Shown: piece by piece, positions 17,183 through 25,562 of the stretch
Layout of the letters: every line of letters begins with the position of its first letter
How positions within the stretch are numbered: the first letter of the stretch is position 1
DNA from: Sulfitobacter sp. D7
GTDB taxonomy: Bacteria > Pseudomonadota > Alphaproteobacteria > Rhodobacterales > Rhodobacteraceae
DNA: 64,000 nucleotides
Direction: 5' to 3'
Assembly: GCF_003611275.1 (NCBI RefSeq)
Contig: NZ_CP020694.1
Coordinates: forward strand, 372,001 to 436,000
Made by a program: the position numbers and the translations under genes
Notes under the pieces: generated by a model
What the model was told of the DNA's origin: nothing
What the model saw: the letters and a program-made list of their open reading frames with translations, nothing else
Database searches by the model: none

Positions 17183-17462
17183 TGTCTTTCCTTTGATCCA
17201 AGCCTTCGTCACCGAAGACAGACAGCACATTCAACAATGTCCAGCCCTCCGCTGCAAGACGCGGCGTGAGTTCGGTTTCGGCGGAGGCTGGCTCGCAGGC
17301 CCCGGAAATCTGCGCCACCCCGTAATGGAGGCGCAGCGGATTGTCTTGCTTGGCCTTGTAATCGGCAAAGCATCCAGCCGTTGCCGCAGCGGGCAGGGCC
17401 AGTATGACCGCCAGCGCGGTCAGCAAGGAGAGACATGGGTTTGAGAGACATGGGTTTTTCAT
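17154..17462 (-). CDS. Small secreted protein of unknown function
   Basis: The 102-residue protein has a signal peptide whose hydrophobic core is LLTALAVILALPAAATA and a mature part of about 70 residues with two Cys (AGCFADYKAK and ISGACEPAS). The mature Cys pair could form a disulfide. It recalls small periplasmic proteins of roseobacters, but I recognise no domain. A perfect 15-bp tandem repeat lies inside the start of the signal peptide. The 3' end overlaps the winged-helix gene by 29 nt, which suggests coupled expression. Confidence 0.65.
   Translation of the reverse strand: MKNPCLSNPCLSLLTALAVILALPAAATAGCFADYKAKQDNPLRLHYGVAQISGACEPASAETELTPRLAAEGWTLLNVLSVFGDEGLDQRKDSAGTFYLRF
17428..17457. 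repeat. Perfect 15-bp tandem duplication
   Basis: GAGAGACATGGGTTT occurs twice head to tail (17428-17442 and 17443-17457). In the minus-strand reading it duplicates five residues (NPCLS) before the hydrophobic core of the signal peptide, without breaking the frame. Confidence 0.9.
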
Positions 17463-17487
17463 ATGTTTTTAATGCGCTTTCGCCCGC

Positions 17488-17550
17488 TGTTATTCAATAA
17501 CCAAGGCGTTTTGGGCGCCTTGTTATTGGATAACGCCCCCCTGTTATTGC
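17488..17550. promoter_or_regulatory. Repeated TGTTAT operator-like motif (GTTAT-N3-ATAAC twice, plus a half site)
   Basis: TGTTATTCAATAAC (17488-17501) and TGTTATTGGATAAC (17521-17534) both fit GTTAT-N3-ATAAC, and a half site TGTTATTG follows at 17542. The two full sites lie 26-72 nt upstream of the minus-strand secreted-protein gene. The spacing and sequence recall Zur-type boxes of proteobacteria, which is only a resemblance. The outer halves of the first two sites also form an imperfect hairpin (17495-17528). Confidence 0.55.
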
Positions 17551-17678
17551 CTGTCTTTGGCCCTCACCCCAATTTGGTGGCACCAACAGACACACGAACC
17601 GATACGCGGTCCCCGAGTTATGACCGCAGAGGATCAAGGGCGCAGCAACGCGCCGATAAACGAGAAGGGACCAGACCC

Positions 17679-18260
17679 ATGTACCGCAAGTTCATTGCTA
17701 CCATCGCCGCCGCAGCGGTTGCCATCACCGCTTTTGGTGCCCGCCCTGCCGCCGCCGATGAAAAGGAAGTGTTGCGCACCCTCGCCGCGATTGCGGGCGT
17801 CGCGATCGTGGGCAAGATGATCTACGACAACAACAAAGAGCGCAACGAGCGCGAGACGGTCACCCGCCGCCGTGCCGCCCCCGTCTATGAGGCGCCGCGC
17901 TATTACCCCACGGTTTCCAAGCGGCCGCACCAGCGCCCCTATATCGATCCGCGCCCCGAGCCGCACCGCAGCGCCCGGACCTACCCAGAGCGCGACCGCG
18001 CCACCTACCCGACGCGCGAAGTGCGCCCCCTGCCAGAGCGGGTGGACCGCAAGCTGCTGCCGCAGCAGTGCTTCCGCAGCTATGACGGCGAAGACGGCAA
18101 GGTGATGATGTTTGGCGAGCCCTGCCTTGAAAAGAATTATTCCCAAGTCGACCGACTGCCCAACTACTGCGCCAAGCGCGTGAAGACGGCAGAGGGCGCA
18201 CGCTACGGCTATGATGCCCGCTGCCTGCGCGACTCGGGTTACAGCTTGGCCCGTCGGTAA
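17679..18260 (+). CDS. Secreted basic Arg/Pro/Tyr-rich protein of unknown function
   Basis: The 193-residue product starts with a signal peptide (MYRKFIATIAAAAVAITAFG, cleavage near AAADE). Next come a short hydrophobic segment (LAAIAGVAIVGKMIYDNN) and an Arg/Pro/Tyr-rich region of about 90 residues. The C-terminal domain has four spaced Cys (QQCFRSYDG, EPCLEKNY, NYCAKR, ARCLRDSGY), probably two disulfides. Such proteins are common in Rhodobacteraceae but have no known function. The ATG follows GAGAAGGGA; a longer upstream frame lacks a ribosome site. A strong terminator follows. Confidence 0.8.
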   Translation: MYRKFIATIAAAAVAITAFGARPAAADEKEVLRTLAAIAGVAIVGKMIYDNNKERNERETVTRRRAAPVYEAPRYYPTVSKRPHQRPYIDPRPEPHRSARTYPERDRATYPTREVRPLPERVDRKLLPQQCFRSYDGEDGKVMMFGEPCLEKNYSQVDRLPNYCAKRVKTAEGARYGYDARCLRDSGYSLARR

Positions 18261-18307
18261 ATCCGACGTGCCTTGACCGAGCGGCACGTCCCTGTCGCTC
18301 GGGTGTT

Positions 18308-18347
18308 GAAAGGGGGGGTGTTCGGGCGCCTCCCCTTTCTCTTTTTT
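18308..18347 (+). terminator. Rho-independent terminator after the secreted Arg-rich protein gene
   Basis: GAAAGGGGGGG (18308-18318) pairs with CCTCCCCTTTC (18329-18339) with one mismatch, and TCTTTTTT follows. It separates the secreted-protein gene from rnhB. Confidence 0.85.
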
Positions 18348-18384
18348 GTTGCACCTTTTCGGCGCATGCGGTTTCACCAGCGCC

Positions 18385-19014
18385 ATGATACCTGACTTTG
18401 AATTTGAACGCGGCGCGGCTGCCCGCGGCTTTCGCACCATCGCCGGGGTGGACGAAGTGGGCCGTGGCCCGCTTGCCGGGCCGGTCACCGCCGCCGCCGT
18501 GGTCTTTACCGAAGGGCAGATCCCCGAGGGGCTGAACGATTCCAAAAAGCTGACCGCCCGCGCCCGTGAACGGCTCTATGATGAGATCATGTCGGTGGCC
18601 GTGGTTTGCGTGGCCCATGCCACCGTCGAAGAGATCGAAGAACACAACATCTTGCGTGCCAGCCATCTGGCGATGACCCGCGCACTCGCCGGATTGGACT
18701 GCGCGGCGGATTACGCATTGATCGATGGCAATATGCTCCCGCGCGATCTGAGCCTTCCGGCGCAACCTGTGGTGAAAGGGGACGCCCGCTGTCTGTCGAT
18801 CTCAGCGGCTTCTATCGTTGCCAAAACCGTGCGCGATAGACTCATGGTGGACTTGGCGCAACAGCATCCCGGCTATGGCTGGGAAACCAATATGGGCTAC
18901 GGATCGAAAAGCCACATGGCTGCCCTGCGGGATCTTGGTGTTACCCCACACCATAGACGTTTGTTCAAACCTATACACAATATCTTGTATCAAGCTAATT
19001 TGTTAACTGATTGA
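18385..19014 (+). CDS. rnhB: Ribonuclease HII
   Basis: The 209-residue enzyme cleaves RNA in RNA/DNA hybrids and single ribonucleotides embedded in DNA. The catalytic DEVGRG motif sits at residues 23-28, followed by LNDSKKL, the ALIDGN strand and the ISAASIVAKTVRD segment of the active site. The ATG at 18385 was chosen because family similarity begins there. The stop codon overlaps the first GANTC site of the ccrM leader; rnhB-ccrM adjacency is common in Rhodobacterales. Confidence 0.95.
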   Translation: MIPDFEFERGAAARGFRTIAGVDEVGRGPLAGPVTAAAVVFTEGQIPEGLNDSKKLTARARERLYDEIMSVAVVCVAHATVEEIEEHNILRASHLAMTRALAGLDCAADYALIDGNMLPRDLSLPAQPVVKGDARCLSISAASIVAKTVRDRLMVDLAQQHPGYGWETNMGYGSKSHMAALRDLGVTPHHRRLFKPIHNILYQANLLTD

Positions 19015-19017
19015 TTC
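19013..19017. promoter_or_regulatory. GANTC site 1 upstream of ccrM
   Basis: GATTC is a CcrM recognition sequence, 86 nt before the ccrM ATG. In Caulobacter, GANTC sites in the ccrM leader make its transcription sensitive to methylation state. Confidence 0.7.
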
Positions 19018-19035
19018 AAAAAAGAAATTGACCAC

Positions 19036-19040
19036 GAATC
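19036..19040. promoter_or_regulatory. GANTC site 2 upstream of ccrM
   Basis: GAATC, the second GANTC in the 88-nt rnhB-ccrM gap, lies 63 nt before the ccrM ATG. Confidence 0.7.
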
Positions 19041-19071
19041 TCTGATGGCCCATTTTATCCACAACCAATGA

Positions 19072-19090
19072 GCGCTTAAGCGCCGGGTAA
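19072..19090. promoter_or_regulatory. Palindrome and CtrA-like box before ccrM
   Basis: GCGCTTAAGCGC (19072-19083) is a perfect palindrome. Its TTAA (19076-19079) begins TTAA-N7-GTAA (19076-19090), one base off the CtrA consensus TTAA-N7-TTAA. It lies 12 nt before the ATG, close to the ribosome site, so a repressive or translational role is as possible as activation. Confidence 0.45.
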
Positions 19091-19093
19091 TGA

Positions 19094-20203
<1,110 letters not shown>

Positions 20204-20229
20204 TCTACTCCGAACAATCGAACACCGCC

Positions 20230-20306
20230 GGCACCCGTGGCCCCTCTGCGTGAGGGGCAGCCACACGGGTGCCTACCTTGACCCCGCCCCACGGCGGGGT
20301 TTTTTT
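20230..20306 (+). terminator. Tandem hairpins ending ccrM, the second a rho-independent terminator
   Basis: A long imperfect hairpin pairs GGCACCCGTGG (20230-20240) with CCACACGGGTGCC (20261-20273), extended by an inner CCCTC/GAGGG stem. It is followed by CCCCGCC (20282-20288) / GGCGGGG (20293-20299) and seven Ts. Confidence 0.88.
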
Positions 20307-20317
20307 GTTGGATCGGC

Positions 20318-20743
20318 CTAATTCACCCACCGCTTGCGGGCCTGAAACTCACGCAGCACGGCGTCAATATAGCGGGCATCGAAATCGGATTTATTCACCA
20401 CGTAGAGCACCCCGGCAGAGGCGGCTTTTTCCCACATGCCGGGGGAGGGCCAATCGCTGACCATAATCACCGGCGTCTGTGCATGGCGGTCGTCGCAGGC
20501 CAGTTCCAGCGCGAAATTCGCGCCCAACCCGTCGGGCAGGTTGTTGTCGAGCAGGATCAGCGCCTTGTCCCCCGCGCTTAGCGCCTTGCGCGCGGCGTCG
20601 ATGCTGGGGGCGAACTCCACCCGCATCCCGCCATAGGCGCGGGCCAGAACGCGGCGCAGCCTCTCTCTGTCAAACTCACTGTCCTCGACGATCAGACAGG
20701 TGCCATCATACGCCGCCCCCGAGGGCGCTTGCTGTTGCTGCAT
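20318..20743 (-). CDS. Single-domain response regulator
   Basis: The 141-residue protein is a stand-alone receiver (CheY-like) domain with no output domain. The acidic pocket is IVEDSEFDRERL, the phospho-acceptor Asp is in LILLDNNLPDG, the Ser/Thr position is in VIMVSDW and the Lys is in YVVNKSDF. The ATG at 20743 has GGAG 8 nt upstream and is preferred over the GTG three codons earlier. No histidine kinase is adjacent, so the partner is unknown. Confidence 0.87.
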   Translation of the reverse strand: MQQQQAPSGAAYDGTCLIVEDSEFDRERLRRVLARAYGGMRVEFAPSIDAARKALSAGDKALILLDNNLPDGLGANFALELACDDRHAQTPVIMVSDWPSPGMWEKAASAGVLYVVNKSDFDARYIDAVLREFQARKRWVN

Positions 20744-20811
20744 CAATACCACTCCACTGGTAACAATCGCAGCCTATGTGACAGGCAAAGTTTAACTTTG
20801 CGTTGCCGCGC

Positions 20812-21960
20812 TCAGAGACGGGGCAGGGGATTGCTGGCTTTGTTGTAGGCTTTCCAGTCGGTGATCTCAGGGTAGTACATCTCACGCCATTTGCGCACGC
20901 GCGGGTTCATGATGCGCCGCCACAGCGGGGGGACCATCGCGGCCATCGTCATCACCGGATAGCCATAGGGCAGCTGCGGCGCGTCGCCCGTACCATAGGT
21001 TTGCAAGACCGGGAAACGCCGATCGGGTTTGTAGTGGTGATCGGAATGGCGTTGCAGGTTGATCAACAGCCAGTTCGACGCTTTATGCGCCGCGTTCCAA
21101 GAATGGCGCGGCTGGACATGTTCGTATTTGGCCCCACCCAGATGTTTGCGCGTCAGCCCGTAGTGTTCAATGTAATTGACCAGCTCCAACTGCCAGATCG
21201 CGACCCCGGCTTGGACAAGGAACAGGCCCAGACCGCTCCACCCGCCCAAGACCAGCGCCAGCAGCAAAAAGGCGGCCTGTAGCGCCCAGTATTTGAAAAA
21301 CGGATTGCCCGGATCGGTCCAAGGCAGCCCCTTGCGCGCCAGCATGTTTTTTTCGGCATGAAAGGCCGAGGTCAGCGACTCGCGCAACACTCGGGGGTAG
21401 AAGCGGTGGAACCCTTCGTTATAGCGCGCCGTCACCGTGTCGCGCGGGGTGCCGACGTGGCGGTGGTGCACCAGCAGATGTTCAGAGCGGAAATGCGAAT
21501 AGAGCACCATCGCCAGCAAGCTGTCCGCCAAGAGGCGTTCGGTCTTATTCCGCTGGTGCATCAACTCATGGCTATAGTTGATGCCGATGGTGCCGGTAAT
21601 CACGCCAACGCCAAAGAACAGGAATATCCGCTCCGCCGTGTCCAGATGCTCGGCCCGCGTGGCATAGTAGATCAGCCCAAAGACAGTGAGAAATTGCAGC
21701 GGGGCCCAGATTAACGTGACGAGGCGGTACCAATAGAGGTCATCTTCGGTGGCCTCTAGGTCCGCATTGTCGAGGTTCAGCCCCAGCACCGCATCGAGCA
21801 GGGAAAAGAGATACCACGTCACCAGCGGCAGCAGCGCGATGGTCCAGCCGCCTTGCAGGGCACAAAACCACGCCAGCGGGATCAGCAGCAGCGACAGCCA
21901 AAACGGCAGGGCGCGACTGAGGCGGGCAAGGTCTTGTGGGGCGATGATGCGGTTCGGCAT
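20812..21960 (-). CDS. AlkB-type membrane alkane 1-monooxygenase
   Basis: The 382-residue integral membrane di-iron hydroxylase shows all histidine boxes of AlkB: HELMH, EHLLVHHRHVGTPRD, NYIEHYGL and LQRHSDHH. The AMVPPLWRRIMNPRV segment of true alkane hydroxylases is also present. It should hydroxylate terminal methyl groups of alkanes or related hydrophobic substrates with electrons from rubredoxin; no rubredoxin gene or fused domain is visible here. The ATG at 21960 follows GAGG with a 6-nt gap. Substrate range is inference. Confidence 0.9.
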   Translation of the reverse strand: MPNRIIAPQDLARLSRALPFWLSLLLIPLAWFCALQGGWTIALLPLVTWYLFSLLDAVLGLNLDNADLEATEDDLYWYRLVTLIWAPLQFLTVFGLIYYATRAEHLDTAERIFLFFGVGVITGTIGINYSHELMHQRNKTERLLADSLLAMVLYSHFRSEHLLVHHRHVGTPRDTVTARYNEGFHRFYPRVLRESLTSAFHAEKNMLARKGLPWTDPGNPFFKYWALQAAFLLLALVLGGWSGLGLFLVQAGVAIWQLELVNYIEHYGLTRKHLGGAKYEHVQPRHSWNAAHKASNWLLINLQRHSDHHYKPDRRFPVLQTYGTGDAPQLPYGYPVMTMAAMVPPLWRRIMNPRVRKWREMYYPEITDWKAYNKASNPLPRL

Positions 21961-22026
21961 GGGGCACCTCATTGTTGTGCGCCAGATATACCGCAGATCG
22001 CCGGGGGTACAAAGCCTGACGCGGCG

Positions 22027-23091
22027 CTAGCGGGTCAGATCAAAAGCCTTGCGCATCACGGTGGGCAGATCGCTGGGGCTGAACTGGTTTTGGCCGATGA
22101 ATTCACCGTTTTGCGGCGCGGTATCATGGCTGACACGCGCGTGCTGCACGGTCAACATCAGGTGAAAATGGGTAAAGGTATGGCGCACCTCGCTGGGCAG
22201 AGGCTGCCAATCGGCTGTTAGCGGCGGGGTCCCTTCGGGGCGCGGCTCAGACGTGTCGACCCAGTCAGAACCGGGCCAACCTAGCATCCCGCCAAGCAGT
22301 CCCTTGTCAGGGCGCGTTTCCAGCAGCCATGCGCCGTCCTCGCGCTGGGCGAGGTAGACCGTGCCGTGCCGCACGGGTTTCGGCTTTTTCGGGGCTTTTT
22401 TGGGCAAGAGCGCCGCCGTTCCTTCCGCTCGCGCGACGCAAGGGTCGCGCCAAGGGCAGATGCCGCAGGCGGGGGACTTTGGCGTACAGATCGTGGCGCC
22501 GAGATCCATCACCGCTTGGGCATAATCGCCGGGGCGGCCCTGCGGGGTCAGCGCGGCGGCCCGCGCCATCAACTCGGGCTTTGCTGCAGGTAGCGGCGTG
22601 TGAATGTTATAGACCCGCGCCATCACCCGCTCAACGTTGCCGTCAAGCACCGCATGGGGCAGATCAAAGGCGATGGAAGAGATCGCCGCTGCCGTATAGG
22701 GCCCGATTCCTGGCAGTTTCAGCAACGCATCATGATCCGCAGGGAAGCTGCCGCCATGGTCCGCCACCACCACACGCGCGCATTTCAACAGGTTGCGGGC
22801 GCGGGCGTAATAGCCAAGCCCCGCCCATTCGGCCATCACATCGGCATCTTCAGCCGCAGCAAGGGCCGCCACATCCGGCCAGCGGGCGGTGAACCGCGCG
22901 AAATAGTCCTTCACCGTGGCCACGGTGGTCTGCTGCAACATGACCTCGCTCAGCCAGATGCGGTAGGGGTCGGGCATGACCCCGGCCATCCGGTCGTGCG
23001 GCGGCACCCGCCACGGCAGGGCGCGGGCATGGGTGTCGTACCACTCTAGCAGGATCGGCGGCAGCTTGCTGACGGATGTATTCTCACGCAA
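22027..23091 (-). CDS. mutY: A/G-specific adenine glycosylase
   Basis: The 354-residue enzyme removes adenine mispaired with 8-oxoguanine. The LSEVMLQQTTV helix, the helix-hairpin-helix LPGIGPYTAAAI, the catalytic Asp region DGNVERV and the [4Fe-4S] loop C-x6-C-x2-C-x5-C (CTPKSPACGICPWRDPC) are complete. A C-terminal NUDIX-like 8-oxoG recognition domain follows. The only plausible start is the TTG at 23091, since a stop lies just upstream and GGAAAGG sits 8 nt before it. It is divergent from dciA. Confidence 0.94.
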   Translation of the reverse strand: MRENTSVSKLPPILLEWYDTHARALPWRVPPHDRMAGVMPDPYRIWLSEVMLQQTTVATVKDYFARFTARWPDVAALAAAEDADVMAEWAGLGYYARARNLLKCARVVVADHGGSFPADHDALLKLPGIGPYTAAAISSIAFDLPHAVLDGNVERVMARVYNIHTPLPAAKPELMARAAALTPQGRPGDYAQAVMDLGATICTPKSPACGICPWRDPCVARAEGTAALLPKKAPKKPKPVRHGTVYLAQREDGAWLLETRPDKGLLGGMLGWPGSDWVDTSEPRPEGTPPLTADWQPLPSEVRHTFTHFHLMLTVQHARVSHDTAPQNGEFIGQNQFSPSDLPTVMRKAFDLTR

Positions 23092-23173
23092 TGTTTAGGC
23101 CTTTCCGAGGAGCGGGGGCTGGTGACGCTGGGGCAAATGGTTATGTATGTCAGCATATTCGGGAAACAAAGCC

Positions 23174-23683
23174 ATGCCGCCACGTCGTACGACTACAAAA
23201 GGGTTCAAACGCACCGACAGCCTGCTCTCGCAGCAGATTCGCAAGGCGAGCGAGACCCGTGGCTTCGCGCAATCGCGTCTGTTGACCCATTGGACCGAAA
23301 TCGTGGGCGAGGCGACCGCCGCCATCTCACGCCCGGTTGAGGTAAGCTATGGCCGCAAGGAGGGTATCGGCGCCACGCTGACCCTGCTGACCACCGGGGC
23401 CAATGCGCCCATGCTGGAGATGCAGAAAGAGCAACTGCGCGCGCGGGTCAACGCGGTCTATGGCTATAACGCGATCGCGCGGGTGCGCATCACCCAGACG
23501 GCGGCGACCGGCTTTGCCGAAGGGCAGGTGGCGTTTGACCATAAGCCCAAGGCCGAAAAGGCCGCTCCGAGCCCTGCATTGCAACGCAAAGCAGCCGAAG
23601 CCGCTCAGCCCGTGGCCGACGAAGGGCTGCGCGAAGCCCTTGCACGTCTGGGCGAGAACATATTGAACAAGAACCAAAGCTGA
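23174..23683 (+). CDS. DciA-like protein (DUF721)
   Basis: The 169-residue protein matches the DciA/DUF721 family: a basic N-terminus (MPPRRTTTKGFKRTDSLLSQ), the HWTEIVGEATA region, a KH-like strand pattern ending VYGYNAIARVRITQ, and a flexible Lys/Ala/Pro C-terminal tail. DciA interacts with the replicative helicase DnaB and helps its loading in bacteria lacking DnaC. The start is uncertain; an ATG at 23147 is in the same frame. It heads a plus-strand series with the DsbA-like gene 37 nt downstream. Confidence 0.83.
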   Translation: MPPRRTTTKGFKRTDSLLSQQIRKASETRGFAQSRLLTHWTEIVGEATAAISRPVEVSYGRKEGIGATLTLLTTGANAPMLEMQKEQLRARVNAVYGYNAIARVRITQTAATGFAEGQVAFDHKPKAEKAAPSPALQRKAAEAAQPVADEGLREALARLGENILNKNQS

Positions 23684-23720
23684 CCACCTAAAGCTGACGT
23701 AACAGACAAAGGAACATCTC

Positions 23721-24407
23721 ATGAATCGCAGAAACGTAATCCTTGGCGGTCTCGCCACACTCGGCGTCGGTGGCTGGTTTGCCGCAAGCAGCTTCGGCTC
23801 TTCCCCCCTCGGCAGCACCGCGCTGACACCTTTCGTTGGGGCCGCGAATGCCCAGACGACTGAAGGCGATATGGATACCTCCGGCATCACCGAGATGGTC
23901 ATGGGCGACGAAAACGCGCCGGTCACGATGATCGAATACGCCTCCTTCACCTGCCCGCATTGTGCGACCTTCCACAACGACACCTTCAAAAAGCTGAAGG
24001 CTGATTACATCGACAGCGGCAAAGTGAAATTCATCTACCGCGAAGTCTATTTCGACCGCTACGGCCTCTGGGCCTCCATGGTGGCGCGCTGCGGCGGGCA
24101 AGAGAAATTCTTTGGCATCGCTGACCTGATCTACAAATCGCAAAGTGAGTGGACCCGCGCGGGCGAGCCTGCGGCCATCGTCGACGAGCTACGCAAGATT
24201 GGCCGTCTGGCTGGCCTTGATAACGAGACGTTGGACGAATGCCTGAAAGACGGCGCCAAAGCCGAGGCGCTGGTGGCATGGTACACCGAGAACTCCAAAG
24301 AGGATGATATCTCTAGCACGCCGAGCTTCGTCATCGACGGCAAGAAACACTCGAACATGTCCTATGCCGACATGAAAGAACTCCTCGACGACGCGCTGGC
24401 GGGCTAA
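23721..24407 (+). CDS. DsbA family thiol-disulfide oxidoreductase
   Basis: The 228-residue periplasmic thioredoxin-fold protein has an N-terminal export signal with two Arg (MNRRNVILGGLATLGVGGWF), possibly Tat-like. The active site is C78-P-H-C81 in FTCPHCATFH. The cis-Pro loop is in SSTPSFVIDGKKH. The form resembles BdbD/DsbA-like thioredoxin_4 proteins that introduce or isomerise disulfides in exported proteins. The ATG follows AAAGGAACATCTC, and its stop overlaps the CaiB gene start (TAATG). Confidence 0.9.
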   Translation: MNRRNVILGGLATLGVGGWFAASSFGSSPLGSTALTPFVGAANAQTTEGDMDTSGITEMVMGDENAPVTMIEYASFTCPHCATFHNDTFKKLKADYIDSGKVKFIYREVYFDRYGLWASMVARCGGQEKFFGIADLIYKSQSEWTRAGEPAAIVDELRKIGRLAGLDNETLDECLKDGAKAEALVAWYTENSKEDDISSTPSFVIDGKKHSNMSYADMKELLDDALAG

Positions 24408-25525
24408 TGACCGCCCCGCTTGCAGGACTGAAAGTCGTCGAATTGGCGCGTGTTCTGGCCGGCCCTTGGGCCGGTCAGACACTCTCGGACCTCGGGTGCG
24501 AGGTGATCAAAGTGGAAAGCCCGGCGGGGGATGACACCCGCCAATGGGGCCCGCCCTTCGTCACCCGCGACGAGGACGTCACCGCTTCCTATTTCCATTC
24601 GACGAACCGGGGCAAAGCCTCTGTCACCGTGGATTTCCGGACCGAGGAAGGTCAGGCGCAGGTCAAGGAACTTTTGGCCGACGCGGATATCCTGATTGAG
24701 AATTTCAAGACTGGCGGATTGGCGAAATACGGGTTGGACTATGCCAGCATGTCTGCGCAGTTCCCCAAGCTGATCTATTGCTCGATTACGGGTTTCGGCC
24801 AAACCGGTCCTTACGCCCACCGCGCGGGCTATGATTTCATCATCCAAGGCATGTCCGGACTGATGTCGATCACCGGCGAACCGGACGGCCTCCCGCAGAA
24901 ATCCGGCATGGCGATCACCGATATTTTCACGGGGGTCTATGCCAGCACCGCGATTTTGGCCGCTGTGCACCAGCGTCACCAAACCGGCGTGGGGCAACAT
25001 ATCGACATGGCGCTGCTGGACTGTGCCGTGGCGATCACTGGCAATCAGGCGATGAACTACCTCACCACCGGCAAGGCGCCGACACGGATGGGCAACGCGC
25101 ATCCCAACCTAACGCCCTATGAGGTGTTTGAGTGTTCCGACGGGCATCTCATCATCGCCACGGGCAATGACGGGCAATATCAGCGCCTGTGTCAATTGCT
25201 GGGGCTGGATGATATGGCCACCGCGCCGGAATACCTCAAGAACGCCGACCGGGTCGCCAACCGGCCCGAGATGATCCGCCGCCTAACCGGGGCGACCCGT
25301 CTGCGCAGCCGCGATGATCTGCTGGCCGCCTGTGAGGCGCATGGCGTGCCTGCTGGGCCGATCAACGATATGTCCGATGTCATGGCCGATCCGCAGGTCG
25401 TGGCGCGGGGCATGCAGATCGAGCTTGATGGCGTGCCGGGGCTGCGGTCGCCCTTCACCTTTTCGGGGGCCGAGCTTTCGTTGCACCGGCCCGCACCGAA
25501 ATTGGGCGAAGACAACAAAGGCTAG
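24407..25525 (+). CDS. CaiB/BaiF family CoA-transferase (class III)
   Basis: The 372-residue class III CoA-transferase shows the family's N-terminal GLKVVELARVLAGPWAGQ, the RGKASVTVDFR loop and the predicted catalytic D172 in GMAITDIFTG. It moves CoA between carboxylic acids, but the acids cannot be inferred. Translational overlap with the DsbA gene is probably compact packing and not shared function. It converges with lpxK, and a short tandem repeat lies in the 28-bp gap. Confidence 0.9.
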   Translation: MTAPLAGLKVVELARVLAGPWAGQTLSDLGCEVIKVESPAGDDTRQWGPPFVTRDEDVTASYFHSTNRGKASVTVDFRTEEGQAQVKELLADADILIENFKTGGLAKYGLDYASMSAQFPKLIYCSITGFGQTGPYAHRAGYDFIIQGMSGLMSITGEPDGLPQKSGMAITDIFTGVYASTAILAAVHQRHQTGVGQHIDMALLDCAVAITGNQAMNYLTTGKAPTRMGNAHPNLTPYEVFECSDGHLIIATGNDGQYQRLCQLLGLDDMATAPEYLKNADRVANRPEMIRRLTGATRLRSRDDLLAACEAHGVPAGPINDMSDVMADPQVVARGMQIELDGVPGLRSPFTFSGAELSLHRPAPKLGEDNKG

Positions 25526-25562
25526 GGCCCTGAAAGACTGGGGCCATGAAAGACTAGGGCCG
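25524..25562. repeat. Imperfect 16-bp tandem repeat in the caiB-lpxK convergent gap
   Basis: Two units, AGGGCCCTGAAAGACT and GGGGCCATGAAAGACT (25524-25555), differ at two positions, and a third unit begins (AGGGCCG). The repeat spans the CaiB stop and the lpxK stop codons. Confidence 0.8.
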
